From: Bacteroides_E sp964583185
GTDB taxonomy: Bacteria > Bacteroidota > Bacteroidia > Bacteroidales > Bacteroidaceae
NCBI GenBank assembly: GCA_964583185.1
Contig: CAZOVL010000060.1
Coordinates: 1-16,403 of the forward strand
Length of the DNA: 16,403 nucleotides
Reading direction: 5' to 3'
A model generated the notes under the pieces. The model had not been told where the DNA came from and did no database searches. It saw only the letters and a list, made by a program, of their open reading frames with translations. This document shows, piece by piece, positions 1-8,460 of the stretch (the stretch's first letter is position 1; the number at the start of each line of letters is the position of its first letter). A program made the translations under genes and the position numbers.

Positions 1-153
1 AAAATCATCTGCTATTCTTAATGATACAGTTGGACTATTATTTAAGGTTTCGGTTATATAAATTCCGTCATAAACTTCAAGACCGTCATCGCAGGAATGA
101 ACTAACATTCCAACGCAACAAACCAGTAATAAATATATATATTTTAGTTTCAT
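1..153 (-). CDS. N-terminus of a DUF1735-like surface lipoprotein (partial)
   Basis: Only the first 51 codons are inside the window; the reading frame is still open at position 1. The start ATG lies at 153-151. The product opens with a basic/hydrophobic signal peptide ending in LVHSC, so Cys21 is the likely lipidated residue. CDDG follows, an acidic stretch that would fit lipoprotein export to the cell surface. The next segment (YDGIYITETLNNSPTVSL) resembles the start of DUF1735 domains, which often accompany GH18 endoglycosidases in Bacteroides glycan loci; this is recognised by eye. The gene starts 33 bp after the GH18 stop and is very probably the next gene of the same operon. A carbohydrate-binding role at the cell surface is inferred from context. 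The frame and lipoprotein call are firm; the family call is moderate. Confidence 0.6.
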   Translation of the reverse strand, partial: MKLKYIYLLLVCCVGMLVHSCDDGLEVYDGIYITETLNNSPTVSLRIADDF

Positions 154-186
154 TTTAATTTATTTTTATGATTGATATAATACGTA

Positions 187-1263
187 TTATTCTTTTTCTT
201 CAGTTTCTGTTTCCAAGGATTCATCTGAAGTGCTCATTATATTAATCATTTGACGAGTAAAGTGATAAGGTCTATTACTATTTCTATAATCATATTCAAT
301 ATGATATAACCCGGCTCCTCCTTTTTTTACTTCATTTTTATCCTCATCTAATGGTTGCCAATTTGCCATTCCAAGTGTTGAAATGGTATAACTGCCATCT
401 CGTTGCAGAAAAGTTCTTCCTCCACTGGATGAGTATTGCTCAAAGTCTTCTGTGAGAATTATTTTCTTTGCAAGCTCTTTTCTGGTTTCTTTGAAATAAT
501 TAGCAACAGTATTAAATCGATCATCATATCTTGCGTATGTGTTTTCGTAGTATGACTGAAGAATGAAATAATTAAAATAAGGTGATAGATCTTGATAAAC
601 ATAATTGGTTACATATCCATCGATTGCCAAAATTTTATCAGTACCTGATTTTGGGCCAAAGTATTCACCTAATGTTTCTATGAAAATTTTAAATCTACCG
701 GGACTTTCATAAATATGGGCAGGTTCTCCCATAAACTCAGGTTCATTATCAATATCAAGTCCGTCATAACCCCATTTAATTATTTCTTCGGCTAAAGCTT
801 TGGCATATTTTCTAACGGCTTCATCTCGTTCTTCTTGCGTGTCTCCCCAGCCCCAATACTCTAAACGTTCTTCTCTATCTGCCGGCTCTAAGTATCGCCC
901 TAAATAAGGAGTAAAGATACAAGCTAACACTTTGGTTCCCTTTATTTCTCTGACATTCTTTAAGTCTTCCATTTGAACATCAGTCAAAGGCCAAGGTTGT
1001 CCCCAATTACTTACCATATCTACACTATCCGGCAAACTCATCAGCGAAGTTGCCATTGTTGTTCCGGGACCGTTCCAGCCTCCAAACCAACCGAACATTA
1101 TTTCGTGGTCACTAGCTTTATAAGCTTTTAACGCCTCATAATCAACTTGTGGAGGTGTAGGCTCATAACCTATATTTTCAATATCACTATTACAAGAAAC
1201 GAAGAAACTAACAAGTAATAGAATAAAAAATGTTTGATATATTTTATACATAATATTTTCCAT
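187..1263 (-). CDS. Glycoside hydrolase family 18 lipoprotein (putative endo-beta-N-acetylglucosaminidase)
   Basis: This 358-residue lipoprotein has a signal peptide ending FFVSC (lipid Cys24) followed by NSDIE. The GH18 signature DxxDxDxE is intact as DGLDIDNE at residues 167-174, which puts the catalytic acid at Glu174 and the substrate-assisting Asp at 172. Other barrel strands can be seen at IMFGWFGGW (about 55-63), KVLACIFTP (about 111-119) and FILQSYY after the catalytic strand. GH18 enzymes retain configuration by participation of the substrate N-acetyl group and cut chitin, or the GlcNAc-GlcNAc core of N-glycans. Next to SusCD and a DUF1735-like lipoprotein, an endoglycosidase acting on N-glycans at the cell surface is more likely than a chitinase; that is inference. 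A second in-frame ATG at codon 5 would also give a good signal peptide. The gene starts 18 bp after the SusD stop, so it is co-transcribed. Confidence 0.82.
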   Translation of the reverse strand: MENIMYKIYQTFFILLLVSFFVSCNSDIENIGYEPTPPQVDYEALKAYKASDHEIMFGWFGGWNGPGTTMATSLMSLPDSVDMVSNWGQPWPLTDVQMEDLKNVREIKGTKVLACIFTPYLGRYLEPADREERLEYWGWGDTQEERDEAVRKYAKALAEEIIKWGYDGLDIDNEPEFMGEPAHIYESPGRFKIFIETLGEYFGPKSGTDKILAIDGYVTNYVYQDLSPYFNYFILQSYYENTYARYDDRFNTVANYFKETRKELAKKIILTEDFEQYSSSGGRTFLQRDGSYTISTLGMANWQPLDEDKNEVKKGGAGLYHIEYDYRNSNRPYHFTRQMINIMSTSDESLETETEEKE

Positions 1264-1281
1264 TTTAATAGATTGAATTAA

Positions 1282-2916
1282 TTAATCCTCTGTGGTATCC
1301 CACCATAGTCTTGTTCCCGGACTATCTTTTCCATTTAAGTATTTCGTCACAGCTTCTTCAGTCAATTTCTTATTCTTTTGAAACTCCGATGCCGGAAGAG
1401 GTAAACGCTTAATGTATTTACCATCAGGGATATTTGACGTGTTTTTATTTACTGCAGGAGTAAATAGTTTTGGATAACCTGTTCTGCGAAACTCACTCCA
1501 TGCCTCCAAACCATTGGGATACATCGCAATCCATTTTTGTGTCATTATGCGCTCTAGCTTTTGTTCAAAAGAGGCACTTTCATCCCATTTTATGGTTATT
1601 GTAGAAAGCATTGGTGAACCAGTAAGAACACTAAAACTTCCTTTAGGGTCTACATAGGGTGCCGGAACACTAGTTGAATTATTAATATAATTTGTAACCT
1701 CAGAACCAACGATATCGAATTCACTCATAGCTATTTCAATACCTTGATTATAAAGAGTTTCTGGTACTCCATTCATATTCCAACCCCGTAAAGCTCCTTC
1801 AGCTCTTAAAAAATACACCTCGGCTGCATGTAGCCAGTATAATGGAGAGCTTTTTGTTATATTTGGAGTAGAAACTAATGATCTGTAAGATGCAGCAGCA
1901 TCCATACCATTTCTCATTCCAATATATTTTCCATTGGAAGTTGCTCTAAAATATTTATCTATGCGTGGATCGTTGTAACCATTGAGGTAAGAATCCATAT
2001 TTGCCCCCATTCTTGTTTCACCATAATCGCTCCAAAGTTGTTCCAATGGATTTTCATAAGGATAAACTGCACTGCTTTTAATTTTAGCTGTTTCACTATT
2101 TGCAGTCATCACTCCAAATTTATGATTTACAGCTTCTTCTGCATATTTTTTAGCTAGTTCGGGCTCCACATAACTTATTCGCATTGCTAGTCTTAATTTA
2201 AGAGAGTTTGCAAATTTAATCCATTTTAGAATGTCTCCGTCATAAATTAAATCAAAGCGAGCAAGTGGTCTTGATGTGGGTGTAGCAGTATAAAAATCTG
2301 TCATTATTTGTATGGCTAAATCCAACTCTTCAAAAAGCATTTTATATACATCTTCCTGTGAATCATAAGGTACATATAGCGTTTTTCCATAGCCTAAATA
2401 CGGAATAGGACCATATAAGTCGGTCAAACGATGCATTCCAGCTACTTTTACAGTTAAACCTACACCAAAAGTAATAGAGGTAGAATCAACCCGCTGTCTC
2501 ATTGTGTTCCAAGAGTTCATAATTCCAGGAGTAGCTTTACCATCTGTTTTTTCAATGGTTCCATAGGCTGCTTCAAAAGGTGTACCGTGATAATCACTGG
2601 CTACATCGAAATAATAATTCGTTGGATTATTTCCGTTATTCCAATTTGCGGCTTGTCCGTGATACATTGAAAATACATTTCCATGCATATCATCTACTAA
2701 TTGGTAGGTGTTTGGGTCTTCAGAAAAAACTGAAAGTTGCATGGATTGTATATATGCCGCCCAAAGATTGTCTTTATTCAAATCTTCTGTGTCAACTCTA
2801 TCTCTATCTGTATTAATGTCTACAAAACCTCCCTGACAAGCACTGAATAAGGTAAGACTTGTAAAGATAAAAAGGAGCGAGAACTTAGTTATATCTTTTA
2901 ATCTGTATTTTTTCAT
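1282..2916 (-). CDS. SusD/RagB-family outer-membrane glycan-binding lipoprotein
   Basis: The 544-residue product begins with a signal peptide ending FSAC, giving lipid Cys27, and continues GGFVDINTD, the typical opening of SusD-like proteins. TPR-like helical segments follow. Near residues 155-190 is the block GLTVKVAGMHRLTDLYGPIPY, a recognisable SusD family landmark, and ARFDLIYDGDILKWIKFANSLKLRLAMRI is another. The LYGPIPY segment places it in the SusD-like group with the DINTDPN-type N-terminus. SusD proteins form the lid of the SusC channel and capture oligosaccharide. It lies 22 bp downstream of the SusC gene and 18 bp upstream of the GH18 gene on the same strand, so it should act with both. 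Length and domain content are normal for the family, with no sign of damage. Confidence 0.93.
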   Translation of the reverse strand: MKKYRLKDITKFSLLFIFTSLTLFSACQGGFVDINTDRDRVDTEDLNKDNLWAAYIQSMQLSVFSEDPNTYQLVDDMHGNVFSMYHGQAANWNNGNNPTNYYFDVASDYHGTPFEAAYGTIEKTDGKATPGIMNSWNTMRQRVDSTSITFGVGLTVKVAGMHRLTDLYGPIPYLGYGKTLYVPYDSQEDVYKMLFEELDLAIQIMTDFYTATPTSRPLARFDLIYDGDILKWIKFANSLKLRLAMRISYVEPELAKKYAEEAVNHKFGVMTANSETAKIKSSAVYPYENPLEQLWSDYGETRMGANMDSYLNGYNDPRIDKYFRATSNGKYIGMRNGMDAAASYRSLVSTPNITKSSPLYWLHAAEVYFLRAEGALRGWNMNGVPETLYNQGIEIAMSEFDIVGSEVTNYINNSTSVPAPYVDPKGSFSVLTGSPMLSTITIKWDESASFEQKLERIMTQKWIAMYPNGLEAWSEFRRTGYPKLFTPAVNKNTSNIPDGKYIKRLPLPASEFQKNKKLTEEAVTKYLNGKDSPGTRLWWDTTED

Positions 2917-2938
2917 TATCTTAAATTTATAGTTCTAT

Positions 2939-5900
2939 TTAAAAAGAAACCTTAACACCAAAACCGATATTTCTTTGGCTTGGTGGCATAAAATAATCAT
3001 AGCCCTGGAAGTAAGTACCGGTGTTAGATGTTAGTTCCGGATCAAACGGAGCTTTCTTGTATATCATCCATAAATTACGTCCAATAAGTGAAACAGACAC
3101 GTCAAGTTTATCTCTAAACCAATTTTTAGGTAGGTTATAACTTAGAGAAAGTTCACGGAGACGAACATTGGTAGCGCTGTAAGTGTACTCTGATAAAGCA
3201 TAACCATTTCTACCTCCTCCTACTATTTCATAATAAAGTTTACTATCAACTTGTCCGGAGTTTATATTTACTCCACCTCTGTCTCTCGCTTCGGCTGTTG
3301 CTTTTGATACACCATATTGATCCATCATTGCTTGTGTTGATGACACAACAACGCCTCCAACTCGAGCATCAATCATAAAACCTAAGGATAAACCTTTCCA
3401 TGCAAAATCGTTCCGAATACCTAAATTGTATTTGGGACTTGCCTCACCAATTTTAAAGAAATTATCTTGGTCAATTTCAAAACGACCTGTTTGAGGATGT
3501 ACATTTATATATCCATTATGGTCACGTTTAAATGAGGTAACATAAATATCAGACATTGTTCCTCCCTCTTTAAGAATCATTTTATATGATCCGGCAGAAG
3601 ACACCTCAAATTCTGTGGGTGCAGGCATCATACTTCCACTAGTAGGGTCAGCAATCTCTTCTGGTAGAAGTTCTTTAATTTTATTTCTATTCAGCGTGTA
3701 TGCCAAATTTAAATCCCAATCAACAGGTCCTAATTTTTGAGAGAAACCCAATGAAAGTTCAATACCCCAGTTGTTTACTTTACCTGCATTGGCAAAAGCA
3801 TAGGTGTATCCGGTACTTGGTGGTAAATTATAGGTAAATAACTGGTTAAAAGTATTAGTGTTATAATAGGTCATACCTAAAGAAACCTTATTGTTCCATA
3901 ATCTTATATCGGTACCTACCTCGTAAGCTTTAGTTTTTTCTGCTTCTAACGTTTTAATAGGGTAATACGCTGTTGAAGATAAAGCTCCATTATCTAATGT
4001 AGTATAATCAGTTAATAAGTATGGTGAAGGTGGATTACCTACTTGGGCATACGATGCTCTTATTTTCCAAAATGATAAAACACTATTTTTAGGAATTAGC
4101 TCGCTTAGTACTGCAGATAAACCTACTGAAGGATAAAACACGTGTGCTGCAGGTAGACTCTCTTTGCTCTTCATTGTTGAGAAATAGTCTAAACGACCGG
4201 TTAAATCTAAATAGAGAAAGCTTTTATACCCCGCTTGTAATGTTGCATAAAGAGAGTTTGTACGTGTATGTGTATAAATTCTATCTTTATTATCTATTTT
4301 AACATTACTAATATGGAAGAAATCAACAGCAGAAATTAGTGGACCATCATATCCTTCAAACTCAGAGATTTCATCATTAATACTTCCTCCTAAATTTGCT
4401 GACAAATGAAACGAGTCATTAATCTGTTTATCAATATTCACTAAGAAATCAGCATAAATGTTTGTATGATTTAATTCGTAATCAGAATAATGACCTGCGT
4501 CAGATTTTGCAAATAATTTATTTGTGGAAGCATATAGTCGACGCTCAAGATCAGATTCAGATTTATCTATACGAGTACGTGCACTAAAGTTAATCCAGTC
4601 AGTTATTTTATAGTTTATACTACCTGTCATAAAATAACGACTACGCTTGTTGTTAAAAAGATTGGAATTTGTTGTCCAAAAAGGATTTTGTATCAATCCT
4701 TCAAGACTCTCTCTTTGATATTCTTCCGGCCAGTTTTGAACTTCAAAATTACGTTCTGAACTCATTACTTTATAAGCTCTATACCTATTAATATCGTCTC
4801 CGGGAGGAAACAAATAGATAGCAACCAACGGATTGTAATATAATCCTTGAGCTATTGCATTCTGATCTTTTTGTTGAATATAATTAAAGCCAATATCAAG
4901 TGTTAGTTTATCTTTAATTAATTCACTAGAACTCTTAAAGGTGAAATTATATCTTGTATATTCATTATTAGGGACAATACCTTCTGCATTTACAGCTCCG
5001 GCCGATGCGTAAATTTGATGAGATTCACTTCCCGTAGAAAGACTAATTGAATTCATTGTATTGTATCCTGTTTGGAAAAAATCTTCTGGTCTATATGAAG
5101 AGGGATTCTCTAATTTGTCTCCCCAACTGAAATAGGTATCTCCACTGCGACCATAGGTGTTTTGGAACTCAGGTAACACAAAAGGAGAAGAGAATGTGGT
5201 GCTATTTGAATAGGTTATTTTAGGTTTACCGGAATGACCAGCTTTGGTTGTAATTAAAACCACCCCATTAGAACCTCTATTTCCATATAAAGCGGCAGCC
5301 GCAGCTCCAGTTAAAACAGATATGTTATCAATATCATCAGGGTTAAGATTGGAAATCCCTTCACTATCACCCTGTATGTCTTGCTCCATAAAGTTGGTGG
5401 TTTGTCTTGATTTTAATGAAGACAAAGGAATACCATCTAATACATAAAGTGCATTATTCTCTCCAAATAAAGATTTTGTACCACGCATTACAACACGTGT
5501 AGACCCTCCTGTACCTGAGGAGCTTTGATTTATGTTAACACCAGCAATTTTACCGGACAAAGAATTGATGAAATTAGCATCTTTCACTATAGTTAATTGT
5601 TCAGAGTCTAAGGTTTGAACATTATATGTTAAAGCTTTAGCTTCGCGTTTAATACCTAATGCAGTAACTACAACTTCATCTAGTCTAAGATTGTCTTTCA
5701 GGGTTACGTTGATTACAGAGTTTTGTCCAACTTTTATTTCCTGTGTTGAATATCCTATATAGGAGAAAACTAAAGTGTTTCCAACAGAAGCTTCTATTGT
5801 GTACTCTCCTTCAATATTTGTTGTTGTACCTACATTAACACCTTTAACAACAATTGTGGCTCCAATTAAAGGCTCTCCATCTTCATCAATAACTTGTCCT

Positions 5901-6247
5901 GTTATTTTATTGACTTGAAGAGGTTTTACAGGCACAATCATTATTTGATCGTTTCTTATTTCATAAGTATATCCTGAACCTCGTAAAACTACATTAAGAG
6001 CTTCAGTTAAAGGTGCCTCTTTTACATTTAACGATACTTCTCTTGTATCATTAAATTTTGTTTGATTATAGGCTATAGACATTTGAGTTTGTTTTTCAAT
6101 TTCTTGAAAAATCTCTCTTATCGTAACATTTTCTCTATTAATCGAAACAGTTATATCTCTTTCCTGAGCATTTAACCCAATTCCAAAAGAGAATAAACTC
6201 ACAAGCACTAATAATTTTAGATGTGTTTTTACATGTAAATGGATCAT
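2939..6247 (-). CDS. SusC-type TonB-dependent outer-membrane transporter with STN signalling domain
   Basis: This 1102-residue protein has a signal peptide (about 1-27, cut near LNA/Q). An STN domain follows (about 30-105, TVSINRENVTIREIFQEIEKQ). Next is a carboxypeptidase-regulatory-like beta-sandwich (about 114-190, ITGQVIDEDGEPLIGATIVV...YIGYSTQEI). The LDEVVVTALG linker then leads into the plug, which contains YVLDGIPL, and into a beta-barrel ending in Phe. SusC proteins import oligosaccharides captured by SusD using TonB energy. The STN domain is present in the minority of SusC proteins that also signal to a FecR-type anti-sigma factor, and such a gene lies immediately upstream, 118 bp away. 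It is therefore both transporter and sensor. The 118-bp gap has room for a sigma-dependent promoter separate from that of the sigma/anti-sigma genes. It appears full length. Confidence 0.95.
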   Translation of the reverse strand: MIHLHVKTHLKLLVLVSLFSFGIGLNAQERDITVSINRENVTIREIFQEIEKQTQMSIAYNQTKFNDTREVSLNVKEAPLTEALNVVLRGSGYTYEIRNDQIMIVPVKPLQVNKITGQVIDEDGEPLIGATIVVKGVNVGTTTNIEGEYTIEASVGNTLVFSYIGYSTQEIKVGQNSVINVTLKDNLRLDEVVVTALGIKREAKALTYNVQTLDSEQLTIVKDANFINSLSGKIAGVNINQSSSGTGGSTRVVMRGTKSLFGENNALYVLDGIPLSSLKSRQTTNFMEQDIQGDSEGISNLNPDDIDNISVLTGAAAAALYGNRGSNGVVLITTKAGHSGKPKITYSNSTTFSSPFVLPEFQNTYGRSGDTYFSWGDKLENPSSYRPEDFFQTGYNTMNSISLSTGSESHQIYASAGAVNAEGIVPNNEYTRYNFTFKSSSELIKDKLTLDIGFNYIQQKDQNAIAQGLYYNPLVAIYLFPPGDDINRYRAYKVMSSERNFEVQNWPEEYQRESLEGLIQNPFWTTNSNLFNNKRSRYFMTGSINYKITDWINFSARTRIDKSESDLERRLYASTNKLFAKSDAGHYSDYELNHTNIYADFLVNIDKQINDSFHLSANLGGSINDEISEFEGYDGPLISAVDFFHISNVKIDNKDRIYTHTRTNSLYATLQAGYKSFLYLDLTGRLDYFSTMKSKESLPAAHVFYPSVGLSAVLSELIPKNSVLSFWKIRASYAQVGNPPSPYLLTDYTTLDNGALSSTAYYPIKTLEAEKTKAYEVGTDIRLWNNKVSLGMTYYNTNTFNQLFTYNLPPSTGYTYAFANAGKVNNWGIELSLGFSQKLGPVDWDLNLAYTLNRNKIKELLPEEIADPTSGSMMPAPTEFEVSSAGSYKMILKEGGTMSDIYVTSFKRDHNGYINVHPQTGRFEIDQDNFFKIGEASPKYNLGIRNDFAWKGLSLGFMIDARVGGVVVSSTQAMMDQYGVSKATAEARDRGGVNINSGQVDSKLYYEIVGGGRNGYALSEYTYSATNVRLRELSLSYNLPKNWFRDKLDVSVSLIGRNLWMIYKKAPFDPELTSNTGTYFQGYDYFMPPSQRNIGFGVKVSF

Positions 6248-6288
6248 AAGTTATTTTTTATAGTAAATTAAATAAGGTTTAATTAAGC

Positions 6289-6308
6289 AGTTGAATTTGT
6301 ATTCAACT
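6289..6308. promoter_or_regulatory. Perfect 8-bp inverted repeat in the SusC leader region
   Basis: The arms AGTTGAAT and ATTCAACT are separated by TTGT and are perfectly complementary. The element ends 41 bp before the SusC start codon on the minus strand and lies within the 118-bp gap after the anti-sigma gene. It has no adjacent U-tract on the minus-strand side, so it does not look like a terminator. It may be a binding site or a stem in the SusC leader RNA. The base pairing is visible; the function is inference. Confidence 0.4.
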
Positions 6309-6365
6309 CAAAAAAAGAGGTTCTTCATGTTTTCATTTTTTTATTCATTTTAAAGGTTGATAAAT

Positions 6366-7334
6366 TCATTTTATATAAATTGTTCCATTGTCAGCTATCT
6401 TATATTCAAATCCATCAGCTACATTGCTAATAACCGTCAATACTGATTCAATAGAAGTGTCTTTCTTAAATTTGAAATTATACTTATCGTTATGTAATTC
6501 TGCAATATTGTAGTGGAAAGTAACATCATATTTGCGTTCTAAAACTTTTAATATTTCCTCTATAGTTGCACTTTTGAAAACCAATATTCCTCTCTGCCAT
6601 GCAATTTCATTATAGACGTCAACTGCTTGAATTTCATAGTTTTCATTTAGTTTATTATAAGAAAACTGTTCCCCCACTTTTAATATCTGAGGGTTTTGAA
6701 TGTGATGACCTTCTACCTTTATGCTACCACTAATTAAAGTGGTTTTAAAGATGTTGTCGTTTGGATAGGATGCAACACTAAACTCTGTTCCTAAAGCTGT
6801 TATTGAAAACTCTTTGGATTGAACAATAAATGGTTTCTTTTCATTCTTAGCTACTTTGAAGTTAGCTTCACCTGATAAGTACAATACTCGGTTCTCTTCT
6901 CCAAAATCTTTTGAATAAAAAAGGATGGATTCAGAATTAAGATCCACTTCACTTCCATCCGGAAGTATTAAATTTCTGGTTCCTTGAGATGGAGAATAAT
7001 ACTCAACATAATTTAAATCATACTTTGGAGGGGTATTCTTCAAAAAAAGCAAGGAAGAAAAACCAACAATTAAAACAACTGCAGCAGCAGAACTCAACCA
7101 CACAAGTTGTTTTCTTCTTTTCGACTTAATCTGTATAGAACTGAAACGATTATAGGCTTTATAAGCTTCTATTTCTGAAACATCACTAGGTTCATTCCAA
7201 ATTTCAAGTAATGTTCTTTTTTTCTCTTCTTCTTGATTTTTCCCTAAGAGCCAAGAGAAGAACTCCCCTTTAGTTGCCTCTAATGAGTGGTTCCTGAAAA
7301 ATAAATCTATAATTTTATTCGTAAATTTTCCCAT
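6366..7334 (-). CDS. FecR-family anti-sigma factor (single-pass inner-membrane protein)
   Basis: The 322-residue product has a cytoplasmic N-terminal sigma-binding region (about 1-75, including LLEIWNEP), a membrane helix at about 77-98, and a periplasmic FecR domain (about 115-210, with NLILPDGSEVDLNSESIL and the GTEFSV block). The C-terminal module (about 252-322, ATIEEILKVLERKYDVTFHY...IYIK) resembles DUF4974. Proteins of this build hold an ECF sigma factor at the membrane and release or activate it when the STN domain of a partner transporter signals. The partners here are clear: sigma gene upstream, STN-bearing SusC downstream. The gap to the sigma stop is 61 bp and contains a hairpin that ends four bases before this start codon, which may restrain translation. 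Stop codon is TGA at 6368-6366. Confidence 0.93.
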   Translation of the reverse strand: MGKFTNKIIDLFFRNHSLEATKGEFFSWLLGKNQEEEKKRTLLEIWNEPSDVSEIEAYKAYNRFSSIQIKSKRRKQLVWLSSAAAVVLIVGFSSLLFLKNTPPKYDLNYVEYYSPSQGTRNLILPDGSEVDLNSESILFYSKDFGEENRVLYLSGEANFKVAKNEKKPFIVQSKEFSITALGTEFSVASYPNDNIFKTTLISGSIKVEGHHIQNPQILKVGEQFSYNKLNENYEIQAVDVYNEIAWQRGILVFKSATIEEILKVLERKYDVTFHYNIAELHNDKYNFKFKKDTSIESVLTVISNVADGFEYKIADNGTIYIK

Positions 7335-7338
7335 TTAG

Positions 7339-7373
7339 TTGTTGTGTTTTAATCTCTACTATTAACACAACAA
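7339..7373 (-). promoter_or_regulatory. Stem-loop immediately upstream of the anti-sigma start codon
   Basis: TTGTTGTGTT (7339-7348) and AACACAACAA (7364-7373) are exact inverted repeats of 10 bp. Three further pairs form past a two-base bulge. On the minus-strand transcript the stem closes four bases before the ATG at 7334. Bacteroidota initiation generally relies on an unstructured A-rich upstream region, so a stem here could lower anti-sigma translation relative to sigma. The pairing is visible; the regulatory role is inference. There is no U-tract directly after it, so termination is unlikely. Confidence 0.45.
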
Positions 7374-7395
7374 ATGAAAAGGACAAACTACTCAA

Positions 7396-7917
7396 TCAAA
7401 ATAATAATAAAAATATTTTTTTTCTTAATTCGGATAGTGCAAGGTAGATGTGACGCTCCACAGTGCGTATGGAGAGATTTAATTTTTTTGCAATTTCAGC
7501 ATTACTATTACCTTCAATTCTGCTCATCTTGAAGATTTTTTGTCTTTGTTCCGGCATTTTTTCAATGATATATGCAATAGTAAGCTTTAATTCTTTGGCA
7601 TATAGCTCTTGTTCTAGACCAAACTCTTCAAGAACTTTATATCTCTCGTATAGACTTTCGTGATAAGTACGTTCAAATGTTCTTCTTTTAATTAGATTGA
7701 AAATATGATTTCGTGTCATAGTAAAAAGAATTTTGACATTATTTTCCTCATCTTGCCAAATTTCCGGTAAATCAATTAATTTGAGAAAGATATCTTGAGC
7801 TACATCTTCAGCATCTTCTTCTGATAAAAGAATTTTTCGGGCAAAAGACTTAATTCTAGGATAATTTGTTACAAAAAAATGTTGAAAATCGTTATTCATA
7901 TAAACTTTAGGTTCCAT
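7396..7917 (-). CDS. ECF-type RNA polymerase sigma factor of the glycan locus
   Basis: The 173-residue product has sigma region 2 at about 13-80 (ARKILLSEEDAEDVAQDIFLKL, then TMTRNHIFNLIKRR) and region 4 at about 118-168, where the helix-turn-helix reads NAEIAKKLNLSIRTVERHIYLAL. There is no region 1 or 3, as expected for an ECF factor. It should direct RNA polymerase to promoters of this locus, probably the SusC promoter, when its anti-sigma partner is triggered. The start used is ATG at 7917; a second in-frame ATG at codon 7 (MNNDFQHFF) is equally plausible because neither has a clear ribosome-binding site. The 3' end is 61 bp from the anti-sigma gene. Confidence 0.94.
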   Translation of the reverse strand: MEPKVYMNNDFQHFFVTNYPRIKSFARKILLSEEDAEDVAQDIFLKLIDLPEIWQDEENNVKILFTMTRNHIFNLIKRRTFERTYHESLYERYKVLEEFGLEQELYAKELKLTIAYIIEKMPEQRQKIFKMSRIEGNSNAEIAKKLNLSIRTVERHIYLALSELRKKIFLLLF

Positions 7918-8250
7918 TATATTAAACCTTCTATTCTAATATATAAACAGAAAGGGGTATATATAAATTATACTAAATATTTAACACTTATACGGTTAAT
8001 AAAAATGATAAAAAAAGCGACGTTTATTAAATTCAATTCATCATCAATTTTTATAATTATGTATTAAATGTTTATTTTTAAGACATTAAAATCAATCAAA
8101 GATATTGTTTATTATTCAAAAAGCTATTTTTTTTGAGTAATTCTTAGAATTATAATAATTTAGTTTTTGAATCTGAACCAAAGATGAAAGAATAAACGGA
8201 AAGTATTTAAAGGTGAAATTTTAATGTTTTATTAATGGTGAATTTTACAT

Positions 8251-8305
8251 TCCATTTCCGCGAAAATACTTTTAGTATGATAACCTATTATAGAATATAA
8301 CTGAA
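8251..8305. repeat. 55-bp sequence abutting the left side of the gap (copy 1)
   Basis: This 55-bp stretch, beginning TCCATTTCCGCGAAAATAC and ending TATAACTGAA, is identical to 8406-8460. It runs right up to the first N. Identical sequence of exactly this length on both sides of an N run is typical of two contig ends sharing one assembly k-mer, not of a biological repeat. Confidence 0.9.
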
Positions 8306-8405
8306 NNNNNNNNNNNNNNNNNNNNNNNNNNNNNNNNNNNNNNNNNNNNNNNNNNNNNNNNNNNNNNNNNNNNNNNNNNNNNNNNNNNNNNNNNNNNNNN
8401 NNNNN
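8306..8405. other. Assembly gap of 100 Ns
   Basis: One hundred consecutive undetermined bases. The round length suggests a placeholder of unknown true size. Both flanks are the same 55-mer, so the real genome may have no missing sequence here, with a single copy of the 55-mer. Alternatively the 55-mer may be the edge of an unresolved repeat. Confidence 0.98.
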
Positions 8406-8460
8406 TCCATTTCCGCGAAAATACTTTTAGTATGATAACCTATTATAGAATATAACTGAA
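8406..8460. repeat. 55-bp sequence abutting the right side of the gap (copy 2)
   Basis: Identical over all 55 bases to 8251-8305 and in the same orientation, starting at the first base after the Ns. The sequence beyond it (TAAAAAATGTGC) is unique. It is best read as the overlapping end of the second contig. Confidence 0.9.

Noticed and set aside
7879..8067. 62-codon plus-strand open frame overlapping the sigma gene start
   Set aside because: Low-complexity Ile/Lys-rich product from AT-rich intergenic DNA, with no family resemblance.
8251..8460. The 55-bp duplication as a biological direct repeat or target-site duplication
   Set aside because: Both copies abut the N run exactly, which is the expected mark of contig ends sharing a k-mer.
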